A DNA stretch of 64,000 nt from Bin87 sp963666865 (GCA_963666865.1 OY763072.1:1-64000); one strand, 5' to 3'; shown: positions 17,789 to 27,534, counted from the stretch's first letter. A program made the numbers and translations. Notes: generated by a model from the letters alone, not told the origin.

Positions 17789-18909
17789 AGGGCGGGTCGC
17801 TGGACGCGACCGCCAGGATTAAAGGACGAGGAGAGAAGAGGTAGTGAGAGGGAGTGGGAAGAGAGACGGAACTTTGGGAAAGGAGCGTGAGCGTATGGAA
17901 CAACGGAAGAGACCGAAGAAGTGAATCCGGAGACGGGGACGGCAGCCGCCGTCCCGATGAGAATGCGGCGTGACCGCCGCCGGCAAAAGCCGAAAAAACC
18001 TGGACACAGGAAGGTAGAAGTGTTTGTCGGAAACACCAGCCGACTGCTGGCCCGCAGCGGCGCCAGTCAGGATAGCACGTCCGGCAACACCGGCCGCGGC
18101 GACTTGGCGCCCGGATGAGTGTGAGGCGCCGCCCTCAACGTTGATGGCTCCAGCCGCCGGGCGAATCGGAGTTCGATGACGACCGGCGAACCCAGGGCGC
18201 GCCGCAGGCTATCAGCGAGAAAAGTTGGGGCATCCTGGAAGGGCCGGCGACCTTCATTCAGGAAGCTGCCGACCGGCTCGCCGCCCTGTTCGCAGGGAGC
18301 CTCGTGGGAAAGCGAGAGCGTGGGACGCAGCCAGGGGCGGGAAGCCATCCTCGAATCCTTCCGCAGCAGATCCGAGCGTTTTGTTGCAGCTCTGCACTAC
18401 TGCCTGAATCCACAGACCACGCCGATGCCGCCCATGCCAGGCGCAGTTGTCCCGCTGTTCCATCGGTTCAAATGGCAAGGGAGTTTGTCAGTCAGAGAGG
18501 TCCCGCTCCGCGTTCCGCTGGGCCCTTGGCTTGAGCGGCGAGCGAAGATATGCCGGATACGTACGATTGACTGAGCTGGGGGTTCCACCGGAAGCGGAAC
18601 AGCGGGATTCGACCACCCAGGACCCATGGTCGGAGACCGCTGCCCCGAGGTGCGCAGCAAGGGTTCTGACACGGCGGCGCCCCCCAGCTTTGGGCAGCAG
18701 TTTGCGGGCTCCCCCAAGCCGCGGTGGCGTCGAGAAGTTCCCCGTGCGTCCGTCCGTAATATGCACTGAAATATTATTATGGCCCATCTTTGAGAGATTG
18801 TGCTGTCGCTGCTATGAGGACTACCCCGTGCCCTCTGCATCGGACCCGGGAGCGTCCTTGCAGGCCTCTATTATGATGCAGTATAATAATTTTATCGTGC
18901 ATCTTTGAA

Positions 18910-19911
18910 ATGGACGAAACCACTGCCGGAGAACTGGCCATGACGTCGTCGATCGACCCTGAGGGTTCCCAACACCTGCCTGCAAATCATACGATAACAA
19001 AGGTCGGTGGCCAGCGCGGAGTCAAGGCCTTGGAAGAAGCTTTGGCCGGCCGCGAGAACACCCTGAAGACCTACATCACCCGGTGGCGTTCGTTCGCCGG
19101 CTGGTGTGAGGCGATGGGTCTCATACCCTTGCCAGCCACCCCCGTTGCCGTCGTTGATTACCTGGCGAACCACGCCGATTCCCGCTTCAGCTTTGCGACC
19201 TTGCGCCACACTGCTTCCGCCATCACCAAGGTGCATGAATTGGCCGGGCATCCCTCGCCGTGCAAGGATCAGAGCGTGAGGAAAACCTTGAAACGACTAC
19301 AGTTAGAGCTGTCCAAACCTCGGGCCGAGGTCGGGGCGCTCACCCCCGATAACTGCAACCAAATCTTTCGGCGGGCGGACTATCCTCGAAGCCGTGGTCG
19401 CGGCCAAGAAACGGAAGCGCACGCGGAGCAGCGGGGCAGGGTTGACGTTGCTCTGGTGTACTTGCTGTCCGAGGCTGGCCTGAGTGCTTTCGAGGCTTCG
19501 CAACTGACCTGGGGCGATGTCGAGCGTTGGAACGACGGCAGCGGACGCATCACCGTGCCCGGCTCACTTACCGACGACTGGACTCAGGAGCCCATCGTGG
19601 CCGTCACTGGTGCAACCATGGACTATCTGGACGCCATACGACCATCCGACGCAGCCGCTGATGTCAGGGTGTTTGGCCTTTCCGGATCGCAGGTCTTACG
19701 GCGGGTGAGGGCGGCCGCCGAGGCCGCCGGGATTGATAACTGGGAAGCCTTCAACGGAAGCAGTGGTCGCGTCGGCCTGGTTCGTCGCCTAGTCGCAAAT
19801 GGCGCGCCCAATCATGTGGTCGAACGGCAGGCCCGCAAGATGCGACACAACGGGATTGCGGGCCGCTACACGTCTGGTGAATGCGCCGCGGAAGCCGTGC
19901 CGTACCTCTGA
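18910..19911 (+). CDS. Divergent tyrosine recombinase/integrase
   Basis: A 333-residue site-specific recombinase by architecture: an N-terminal SAM-like core-binding domain (about 45-135, TLKTYITRWRSFAGWCE) and a C-terminal catalytic domain. The first catalytic Arg box reads EAGLSAFEASQLTW where family members have GLR.sE, so the Arg seems absent. The H..R box is GSSGRVGLVRRL with Ser at the His position, the GH/W box reads ERQARK, and RYT keeps the Tyr. Several active residues are thus altered and the protein may be inactive or unusual. No Shine-Dalgarno precedes the ATG. AT-rich repeats lie immediately upstream. Confidence 0.75.
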   Translation: MDETTAGELAMTSSIDPEGSQHLPANHTITKVGGQRGVKALEEALAGRENTLKTYITRWRSFAGWCEAMGLIPLPATPVAVVDYLANHADSRFSFATLRHTASAITKVHELAGHPSPCKDQSVRKTLKRLQLELSKPRAEVGALTPDNCNQIFRRADYPRSRGRGQETEAHAEQRGRVDVALVYLLSEAGLSAFEASQLTWGDVERWNDGSGRITVPGSLTDDWTQEPIVAVTGATMDYLDAIRPSDAAADVRVFGLSGSQVLRRVRAAAEAAGIDNWEAFNGSSGRVGLVRRLVANGAPNHVVERQARKMRHNGIAGRYTSGECAAEAVPYL

Positions 19912-20344
19912 TCGCAGCCACTGCGTTGTAAGAATTCTCGCCGCCGGCGGTGGCGGCGTCTGCCTCCTGATTGCAACGCGTCGCCATGCCCCGCTGCGCG
20001 CCTGCGACGGCGATGATTGTGGACAGCAAAGCCCATAGGAACAATAAAGCCACCAGGCGATCCGGATGCTGTCCCGGGCACTCGCGGGTCGATTCCGGTA
20101 GGGGCAGGATCGTACGCTCGGCCCGAAGCCACCGAGGGGCGCGTGGGGGCATTTCCTTATTGGGATGAAGGGCGAGGGTGAAATACTGTAGAGCCTCTGT
20201 GGCGCCGGCTTGGGCGGGGAGCAGGGTGTGGCAGTCCCTCAAAGGGGATGTTGTTGGTCCCAAGCGCTGGCGGAGCGTGGAGCCGCCGGGCGGATGGCTG
20301 TCGGAGACGCGCGGAGCCCAGCCTGACCCGGCCAGCCGCGCCAG
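19912..20344. other. Region without a supported gene
   Basis: About 430 bases after the recombinase. A minus-strand frame crosses it without recognisable motifs. It may contain the remaining decayed end of the insertion-sequence remnant that follows. Confidence 0.35.
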
Positions 20345-20880
20345 GCTTTGGCTACGGAGCGTCGACAATTGCCGCCTGATACAGATTGACCAGCCGTCGC
20401 GCGGTCTTTTCGCTAACTCCAGTCAGTCCGCCAGCTGCGCGCTAGTTACGTTCGGGTAGTGAGCTGCCAGCAGGTGGCCGGCGACCGCCAGTTTCAGGTT
20501 GTTGACCTTGGTCTTGACCAGCATAGTTCCGGTGGTGCGAGAGAAGAACTTCCGGCAGCGGCGGCACTGGTAGGGCATCGGCACATCACCGTATCGGAAG
20601 GCAATGTGGAGATGATGCCCGGCGGCGTAGGATTGCTTCTGCCGCCGTTACTCTGGATCTGGATCCTGCTAGGCTTGGTTGCAGATTTCAGCGCGTCGGC
20701 CAGCAAGGGGTTTGTCAGTTCTCTTCGTGACAGCTTGGTTGCGCGATAGTCTGCATAGCGGACCTTCTCCGGCTTACCGTCAATGCGACGTAGACGGGCG
20801 GCGCTGCGATGTCCTTACTCACTCCGATAAGCGTGATCTCACTTCCTGCTTTTTCTGTTGCTTTGCCATTTCATTCACTC
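20345..20880 (-). pseudogene. Remnant of an IS1595-like zinc-ribbon transposase region
   Basis: Minus-strand translation around 20600-20440 gives MPYQCRRCRKFFSRTTGTM followed by a helix and TSAQLAD, which is the zinc-ribbon and HTH arrangement of IS1595/ISXO2-type transposases (y.C..C...F..rTGT). A TGA interrupts after QLAD; the next frame continues TGVSEKTARRLVNLYQ, the expected HTH. Upstream pieces (PEKVRYADYRATKLSRREL) sit in another frame after an early stop at about 20827. At least two frameshifts are needed, and no catalytic domain remains. Confidence 0.5.
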
Positions 20881-20988
20881 CGTTTGCTGATTGCCCAGTC
20901 TGGATGGAATCAATCGATCCAGGTACCCATCGGACATCATCTTTGCCTGCTCATCCAGCAGCGTTTCACCGGCGGCATGTTTCCGCCG

Positions 20989-23719
20989 TTAGTATTGTGA
21001 GCGCACTTCGGTGCTTTCTTCGGGCGCGTGGTACGGCGGATCGTCCATATCGTGGGCACCCGGTTCGCAGTCAACGCTTCCGCAGTAGTAGCAGCGGCCA
21101 TCGGCGTAGTCCGGATAGCGCATTGCCCATGGCACGGGCGGCTGGTGATTGGCGGCCAGTTCGCCAATGATGTCCGTGACTTCGGGTGCCTGCGACTGGT
21201 TCCGGTCTGTGGCTTGGCAAACTTTACAGCCAATGTCGCCTTCGCAGGTACAGGTCGGCGGCTCCGGCGACTCTACCCCGTAACCTTCGAATTCCACGAA
21301 AGCGAAGGCGTCGCGCCATCCACGCAACCCACTTCGGTATCTCACAGTGTCCCAAATCAACTGTGCCGGCCCATCGTAGCCGGTCAATTCACGCAACTGC
21401 TGTCGGCTGCGCTTGGAGATGGCGTGCTTGTGACGGCGGATGGCCGGTGCTCGCATCAATTCCTGCGAGTATTCGGCCGGGATGGGTTTCACGCTTTGGC
21501 ACCACAATTCTGCGTGGTAAATGGCCTGTTTCTCCGTGGAATTCTTCATGGCGGCCCTGTCCGCGTCATTGTCGGCAATCCAGCCGCCGGCCGGCACGCC
21601 CTGTTTTTCAGGGTCGGCTTTCCAACTGCGGGCCTGATACGGGCCATCGGAATCGGCGATGCTCACCCACCAGGCCGTTTCGCCAGACCCCCAACTGATG
21701 GCGTTCACATCACTGCCTTCATCGGACTTCCACCGCCCTGGCAATGCCCCGGCCAATTCAACGGACATCATCACGTCCGGCAACTCGTCCCAGGTGCCAA
21801 GCCGACGTCTCCGTTCCATCGCCTTCAGCGCCTGGACACGGCGGGATTCCGCCCTGGCGACGGCAGTATCCATGGCGGCCTGGCTGCGTTTGGTGGGCTT
21901 GCCCCATTCCAAACGCAGCCGATGCTGCTCGGTTTTGATGTGCGCAACACTGGCAGCCTGGGCTGCTGCGGCGTTTTTGGTGGATGCCACGGCGTCCAGA
22001 CGGGCCATTTCAGAGGCGCCCGGCTGGCTGTCGCTGACGGTCACCAAAAACCATTCAGACATAAACTCCCCATAAATCCCTAAATACCAATCACCAGGGT
22101 CGTTGCTACTTAGAGTTTTTTGGAGAGTTGGTGCTCCAATCAATTGGATGGCCGCCGGCTCAGTGATGTGCCGGCGGAGTTCCCGGCGCGCTTCACGGGC
22201 TTCCGACAACGTGCCAAAACCGGCGACCCAGGCACACGTCTGGCCGTCCAGAATTCCGAGAGAAGTCCGCCGTCTGGCTACCCATCGGCGGTTGGCTTCG
22301 CAGCCTGGGCAATTGACGTTGCCACAGGTGTAGCTGCGCCAGATCAGTCCGTTGGGCGTGTCTCCCCTTAAGACGCACCAGTGTTCACAATCCGCGCGCT
22401 GGTCTTCGGGCGGCGTGCCGGCGATGCTCTGGTAGCGTTGGTTGCCTTGGTTGATAATCGACTCATCACCGGCTGGCCGGTTGATGGTGCCACGACCCAT
22501 GACCGCTTCGATGGCGGTGTAGATGGCCCTAGGGCGGCAAATGCCGCTGTCGCAGCGCACGCCGACTCGTTCCTGGACGTAGAAGACCTGGCAGTTGTCG
22601 GTGGCGCAAACGGGGCATTTGATGGTGGCGCGGCGGGCGTGGGGCCGGCACTTCACACCGTAATGGGCGGCGATCTCATCTACCCGGATCAACACTTCAC
22701 TGCCGATGTGCGGTTCCTGCCGCGGGCGTTCGTCCTGGGCCTGATGCTTGCGGCGTCCGGCGCCGGCTGGTTTCAGCATCGGATCGAGGGCTTCGTCCTG
22801 CGATTCACTGCGGGTCTTTGTATGCCAAGCGCTTGGCACACTGGCCTGCTTGTATTTTGAGCCAGCCTTCCGTGACCACTGATCGGCTGCGTCCAGCTCG
22901 GTGTCCGTGGGTGCTCCATAGACGCTTTCCCGCGGCTCATGGCGCGCCTTGGTGCGCTTCAGCACTTCCGGCGTATGCAGCCACTCGGTGACGGCGGCTG
23001 GAACGTCCGCATCCTGGAACGGCGCAGGATCGCGATTGATGTAGCCATCGCCGTCCCAGGCCGCGTAGGCAACATGGGTCGGGTCTATTGCGGACCGGTC
23101 AACGGCGTCCATCGGCAGCCCGATGGTGTGGCATATCACGGCGCTGATTAGATGCCAGCGCGGTTGATAGACAGCCCTGAGGGCGTCTGCGTCCGTGATT
23201 TCCGCCAATGCCAGGTCCGGACACCAGATGCCGAAGTGGACGCCCTGTCCACTGCCCGACAGCCTGGAAAAGATAACGTAGGGCAGCTTCGCAACGGCGT
23301 CGCGGGCGGCTTCGGCGGTGATGCCGGCGGCATCCAGCGCATTCCGGTCAATCTCCGTGAACAGCACTCCCGTCAACCCGGTGACGTTGTGATAGTTCCG
23401 GTTGGTGTAATCGTACGACGGCTTGCCGTTCTTTTCGCCGGAGACGGCCCACGTCTTGCCATCGGCCTTCTCTTGCCGAAGTGCGACGGCCCACACCAGG
23501 CTGCGCTGCTTGGCCTTCAGGGCGTTGCGCTTTTCTTTGTCGTGCTCGGCGCGGATGGCCAGCGTGAGAACCCGCAGGTCCGGATCGTGCTGGAAGATAG
23601 TCCAGCATCCCGCCGATGGTGGCACTGGCGTGGAAGTCGCTGCGAGTGGGCGCGGTTGCGCCGATGCCGTCGAGAGATGGTTCGGTGCCGCTCTGCGGTC
23701 TATAGTGCTTTCCAAGCAT
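20989..23719 (-). CDS. BT4734/VirE-N-like primase of a satellite element, N-terminal frameshift
   Basis: About 900 residues. After the N-terminus comes a primase-like (archaeo-eukaryotic type) region: GVLFTEIDRN, SRLSGSGQGVHFGIW and DPTHVAYAAWDGDGY, the order seen in BT4734-like domains. Zinc-binding clusters follow (CPVCATDNC; C..C..C; later CTCEGDIGCKVC and CYYCGSVDC). No Walker motifs or helicase domain are present. The long open frame starts at a GTG at 23757 without a binding site. An ATG at 23719 in another frame has GGAGAG five bases upstream and encodes MLGKHYRPQSG...GGMLDYL, which fits the family N-terminus; the frames meet near 23590-23605. So a one-step frameshift is likely. Neighbours are alpA and an integrase. 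Confidence 0.7.
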
Positions 23720-23925
23720 ACAACTCTCCGGTTTTCCGGTAGAGTTGGTGCCCGCACGTGGAAATAGCGTAAAATTAAGTCAGATTGAGTTTCATGGGCA
23801 TCAACCCTTTCAGAGCCCCGGCGGCTTACTGCCGGAGCTCGCCTTTTTTCGTTTTTTGGCTAGGGCATTGGCGGTCTCTCCTTTTCGCGGGCGTTACCGG
23901 ACACGGCGGGGCGCTCGCATTCTGT

Positions 23926-24141
23926 TTAGTCGGTCGTCCGACCGCCTGAAGCAACCGGGCGGTCATGAAGCCAAGCCAGCAGGTCGCTTTCGCGCCAGCG
24001 AACGGCGCGCGGACCGATCTGCAACGGCTCCGGGAATAGGCCGGCTCGCATCAACCTGTAGATGGTGGACCGGCTAAGTTGCGTGGCGGTTTCGACTTCC
24101 GACCGGCGCAGCAGCCGCTCGGATTGAACTGTTGAAGGCAT
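23926..24141 (-). CDS. alpA: AlpA-family regulator/excisionase
   Basis: A 71-residue protein: LLRRSEVETATQLSRSTIYRLMRAGLFPEPLQIGPRAVRWRESDLLAWL is the classic AlpA/HTH_17 sequence. Members activate integrase expression or act as excisionases on P4-like satellites. ATG at 24141 has AAGGAGAA nine bases upstream. It sits between the primase and the P4-type integrase, all on the minus strand, the gene order of integrative satellites. Highly confident in the family, less in its exact role. Confidence 0.88.
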   Translation of the reverse strand: MPSTVQSERLLRRSEVETATQLSRSTIYRLMRAGLFPEPLQIGPRAVRWRESDLLAWLHDRPVASGGRTTD

Positions 24142-24216
24142 AAGCGTGTTCTCCTTTTTTGCGGGTGTTCTTTACCGGGCCTGCCGATACGCGGGCAAGG
24201 TAAACAAAAAGGGGCA

Positions 24217-24573
24217 CTAAATGAGCCGCGACGGCTTCATCGCGGCTCGCAGTCTGCGGTAGGGGTTCGGCGATTCCGGGGCGGTGTTGCCCACGGGCAG
24301 CGGATACTCGGCGGTGGTGATGGATCCCACCAGCACCACGTCAACGTGGGCGGCAGTATCACCGCCGCCTGGGCGTCGTATGCGCAGGCAGGTCCAAGTC
24401 GGCGGCTCTGCTGTCGCATCATCCGACGGTTTCCACTCGCACGGGAGAAGTACCGTCGGGAACGGTGCGCCGCTTTCGGCGCTAGGCTGCAACCAGGTTG
24501 CTGATGTTAGGCAGCGTGTTTCTTCGTCCGGGCCGATAGCGCCGGGAACGTCCCATTCGGCAGGATTAGGCAT
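24217..24573 (-). CDS. Hypothetical protein of the satellite element
   Basis: A 118-residue acidic, Pro-rich protein (MPNPAEWDVPGAIGPDEETR...VDVVLVGSITTAEYPLP). No motif recognised. ATG at 24573 has GGTGAG eight bases upstream, overlapping the right half of a 13-bp palindrome (24586-24598). It ends 75 bases before alpA and is transcribed with it. Codon use is like its neighbours. Confidence 0.55.
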   Translation of the reverse strand: MPNPAEWDVPGAIGPDEETRCLTSATWLQPSAESGAPFPTVLLPCEWKPSDDATAEPPTWTCLRIRRPGGGDTAAHVDVVLVGSITTAEYPLPVGNTAPESPNPYRRLRAAMKPSRLI

Positions 24574-25041
24574 AGCCGTTGCTCACCGTCAATGACGGAG
24601 AAACAGCTATGCAAGCAGGTGTTTTCGCCGTTCATTGTTGCTCACTCTCCCCAGTGTAGGGAAACTATTCCTAAACGTGCACGGGTAGGACGCGGAACCC
24701 TTCGCGGCGGTTCGAAACCGTTTGCTACACCGTCTACGCGGCAAACCGACTATCGCGGTTCACCGGCTCAATTAGCCGGCACGGTCATCACGACCGTTTG
24801 CAACGGCCCTATGTGGGCGTATGGAGATAGCCTAGCCTAAATTCAGGCGCATGGAAGTATGATACCATGAATGAGCGTTGTGGCAAACTGTATCCGCGAG
24901 TTGTTGCTCGACACAAGCTGGCGGCGGTGGAACTAGTGATCCCACCCAAAGAAAACCGTCGGCGAAGAAAACGGCAGACCATCAAAGTCGGCTGTTTTTG
25001 CTTGCTTTCACCATTTCGTGGCGGCGGGCGCATTCGCCTTT
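24574..25041. other. Gap between satellite genes and the integrase
   Basis: About 470 bases with no supported gene. Plus-strand frames (from 24592 and 24867) are Arg-rich or interrupted. It contains the palindrome at 24586-24598 and several short CGCGGTTC-like inverted segments at 24700-24770. It is the likely control region for the minus-strand alpA-primase block. Confidence 0.4.
24586..24598. promoter_or_regulatory. 13-bp palindrome, operator-like
   Basis: CCGTCA, a central A, and TGACGG, placed just upstream of the 24573 start and overlapping its ribosome binding site. It is well placed to be a repressor or AlpA-like binding site, but this is positional inference only. Confidence 0.4.
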
Positions 25042-26274
25042 TCAGTCAGCCACCCTGCTATCCGGTCCTGGAGCCACCGTTGTTCCCGCCATGTCCACAT
25101 CACCGGACGGTAGCACGAAGTCAGCCCACTGCTGCATCAATTCGCGGCGCCGCTCAAAGTAGTCGGTCCGTCGGTAGGCCAGCTCGCTGGCCGAACCTTC
25201 GACATGCCCTAAGGCGTGTTCGGCTATTTCCCTTGGTACGTTAGAGCACTCTGCAGCCCAGTCACGGAAGCTGCTGCGCATCCCGTGCGGAACGCAACCA
25301 AGGTTGTTCTCGCGCAGTAGTTTACTGATCGTGCTGTCCGTGAGAGCCTTCCCGCGTGGTGAAGGAAAGATCAGCCCTGAACCATCGTACATTTCATCAC
25401 GGGCTAAGTCCAACACGGCCAAAGCCTGCTGCGATAGCGGTATGCGATGTTCCCGCCCCGCCTTCATGCGAAATTCCGGGATGGTCCAAGTTGCCGCCCC
25501 CAGGTCTATTTCATTCCAGTCCGCCAATCGGATTTCATTGCTCCGTGCGGCCGTCAACGTCAATAATTCAAAGGCCAGTTTCGTCGCCGGCCACGCGCTG
25601 CTATTTCTTATTGTGGCAATCGCCGCGCCCACTGCGGCAAACGGCAATGCCCGTTGGTGAGTAGTGACGTGACCGCCCCGAGGCAGGGCCGCAGTTATCG
25701 CGTCACCGGCCGGGTTGTCGTCGCGATGGCCCTCTGCGATGGCCCACTTCATCACCGCGGAAACACGGCGCCGCACTTTCATGGCCGTCGGCCGTTTGTG
25801 GGCCCAAATCGGCGCCAGCACCGCGAGCACATCGGCGCTGGTTATCTCCGACACCGACTTGTTTCCGACTTGTGATAGGGCGTAGGTTTCCAAGGAACGG
25901 CGCCATAAATTTTCGGTCTTGCCGCCGTCTTTCCAGTTTTCACGGTGTAAGCTGATCACCGATTCCAAGGCTTCGGCAAATGTTGGAACTGCAACCACGG
26001 GGGTCCGTGGGTCACCGCCTTCGGCAACCGTCCGAGCATTATTCAAAGCTTTTTCTCGGGCCGCCGATAGCGTGGTTATAGGGTACGAGCCCAGCCCAAT
26101 GTCAAAAGGTTTCCCCTTTAGCCGCAGGCGCTGTGCCCAGCTCTTTGATAGTCGTCCCGTTGACGTGGGCTTGACCAACAGCGATAATCCGTTGCCACCG
26201 CGACCATCCCCGTACCGGCCAGGCTGGTTGACGGTTTTAACAAAGGTTGCCGACAATGTTTTGGGGCGTTTCAC
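25042..26274 (-). CDS. int: P4-type tyrosine integrase
   Basis: A 410-residue site-specific recombinase. The N-terminal DUF4102 arm-binding domain (about 1-90: GLSLLVKPTSTGRLSKSWAQ, DIGLGSYPITTLSAAREKA) is followed by a core-binding domain and a catalytic domain with a full active site: R244 in TAARSNE, K271, H330..R333 in HGMRSSFRDW, H357 in HALGH and Y367 in LAYRRTD. The GTG start at 26274 follows GAGGTGG. It should integrate and excise the element carrying alpA and the primase. The 5' end points toward 26.3 kb, which is probably the element border, but no tRNA gene or obvious attachment repeat was found there. Confidence 0.92.
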   Translation of the reverse strand: MKRPKTLSATFVKTVNQPGRYGDGRGGNGLSLLVKPTSTGRLSKSWAQRLRLKGKPFDIGLGSYPITTLSAAREKALNNARTVAEGGDPRTPVVAVPTFAEALESVISLHRENWKDGGKTENLWRRSLETYALSQVGNKSVSEITSADVLAVLAPIWAHKRPTAMKVRRRVSAVMKWAIAEGHRDDNPAGDAITAALPRGGHVTTHQRALPFAAVGAAIATIRNSSAWPATKLAFELLTLTAARSNEIRLADWNEIDLGAATWTIPEFRMKAGREHRIPLSQQALAVLDLARDEMYDGSGLIFPSPRGKALTDSTISKLLRENNLGCVPHGMRSSFRDWAAECSNVPREIAEHALGHVEGSASELAYRRTDYFERRRELMQQWADFVLPSGDVDMAGTTVAPGPDSRVAD

Positions 26275-26473
26275 GTTACCACCTCGGTTACCACTTTATG
26301 AGTGATAATAGGCGGGAACCTACGAAACGTCAAGGAACGAAAATTTACGCCTATTCCTACTCAAATCAGGCGTCCCGTGCTACGTCTCGGGACTTTCCGG
26401 GCAGGCACAGGAACCTTGAATCTGCGTTTGCCTGGGACGCCATTTCATATCTAGGCTATGTTGATATTTCACC

Positions 26474-26574
26474 GTCATTCTCGCGAAAGCGGGAATCCAG
26501 TGACTGAAATCGTAAGCAATCTTTCCCGTTCCTATATATTACGGTTTCTAGATTCCGGCTTTCGCCGGAATGAC
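26474..26574. repeat. REPIN-like element 1 (101 bp)
   Basis: Left arm GTCATTCTCGCG...GGAATCCAG (26474-26500) and right arm 26548-26574, its reverse complement with small changes, separated by 47 bp. Each arm alone folds as a stem with a GAAA or TTTC loop. One of six pairs with fixed spacer length in this window. Confidence 0.85.
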
Positions 26575-26629
26575 GAATAAAATAAAAGGAATGACGAATA
26601 AAATGAAAGAGATGACGAATAAAATTCAA
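26567..26629. repeat. Three 21-bp tandem repeats
   Basis: Units at 26567, 26588 and 26609, each based on GGAATGACGAATAAAAT plus AAAA/GAAA. The first unit begins inside the right arm of REPIN 1, so the tandem array grew from the end of the element. Confidence 0.85.
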
Positions 26630-26700
26630 AATGTCAACAGAACCTGCTTTTTGAGTAGGAATTTTGCTTTGGGATAGTTCGACGGGCGAGGTGAAGCAAG

Positions 26701-27483
26701 ATGCAACTGGAAGGTAAAGTCGCCCTGGTAACCGGAGGGGGCCGGGGACTGGGCCGCTCTATGGCTTTGGCCTATGCTCGCGAGGGAGCGGACGTCGCCA
26801 TCGTGGCCCGCACGCCTGCAGAGCTGGACGCCGTCGGTTCGGAAATTCGCGCCCTGGGCCGCCGCGCCCACACGGTCAACGCCGAGCTGACCACCAGCGA
26901 GGGCGCCAACCGGGCGGCCCGGGAGACCATCAGCGAACTGGGCAAGATAGATATCCTGGTCAACAACGTCGGCGGATATCGCCTCTTCACCAATGACCTG
27001 ACCCACGCGGTTACGGTCCTGGACATCACCGAAGAGGAGTGGCGGCGGGTGATGGAGTCGAACCTGACCACCACCTTCATGACCTGCAAGGCCGTCCTAC
27101 CGCACATGATGGAACGTGGCAGCGGCGTCATAGTGAATCTGACTTCAATGAACGTGGCCCGCCGGGGCCGGGCCGGACAGGCGTCCTATGGAGCCGCCAA
27201 GGCCGCGGTGGAACGGCTGAGCGAGTCGCTGGCCGACGAAGTGAAGGACTTCGGCATCGCCGTCAACATCCTCGATCCCGGCTGGAACCTGACCCGGCCC
27301 AACGACGACTACGACGACGAAGTGCACAAGCGCATGAGGCTGCCCGACGACATTGGCGAAGTGGCCGTGTACCTGGCGCTGCAAACCCCGGCAACCATGA
27401 CCGGCCGGTTGGTATCCGCGCCGGAATACGACGAAGAACATGGCATAACCCGGCTTTCGGCTTACGACCGGCTCCACGCTTAG
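26701..27483 (+). CDS. Short-chain dehydrogenase/reductase
   Basis: A 260-residue NAD(P)-dependent SDR. TGGGRGLG (11-18) is the cofactor site, NNVGG (88-92) the structural motif, and S149, Y163 and K167 the catalytic triad (SYGAAK). GAGGTGAAGCAAG precedes the ATG. The C-terminus is short and not the usual GG.G.v.vdGG tail; it reads MTGRLVSAPEYDEE. It is followed 51 bases later by an amidohydrolase, probably in one operon. The substrate cannot be read from the sequence. Confidence 0.9.
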   Translation: MQLEGKVALVTGGGRGLGRSMALAYAREGADVAIVARTPAELDAVGSEIRALGRRAHTVNAELTTSEGANRAARETISELGKIDILVNNVGGYRLFTNDLTHAVTVLDITEEEWRRVMESNLTTTFMTCKAVLPHMMERGSGVIVNLTSMNVARRGRAGQASYGAAKAAVERLSESLADEVKDFGIAVNILDPGWNLTRPNDDYDDEVHKRMRLPDDIGEVAVYLALQTPATMTGRLVSAPEYDEEHGITRLSAYDRLHA

Positions 27484-27534
27484 CTGCCAGGGGAGCAGGG
27501 GAGGAGCCGAGAACCGGATCACAAAGGAGAAGTC

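Larger units (their letters stand above)
16601..18909. other. 2.3 kb without a supported gene
   Basis: Long frames here are low-complexity. About 16740-17340 is C- and A-rich on the plus strand and gives only Pro/His/Thr-rich or Gly/Arg/Cys-rich translations. About 17434-17700 holds a spaced repeat, 17761-17788 a hairpin, and 17815-17925 a purine-rich tract. A plus-strand frame near 17921-18118 ends in a VGNTSRLLAR-like peptide discussed in the findings. AT-rich sequence at 18765-18909 precedes the recombinase gene. Confidence 0.4.

Noticed and set aside
24690..24770. GGTTCGAAACC, looking like a tRNA T-arm
   Set aside because: The stem is not a proper 5 bp, and no acceptor, D or anticodon arm can be drawn around it.
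24592..24840. Plus-strand ORF MTEKQLCKQVF...
   Set aside because: No ribosome binding site and no motif; it overlaps a palindrome and what is probably a control region.
26280..26460. Attachment site in a tRNA gene next to the integrase
   Set aside because: No cloverleaf can be drawn and no matching direct repeat was found at the other side of the element by eye.
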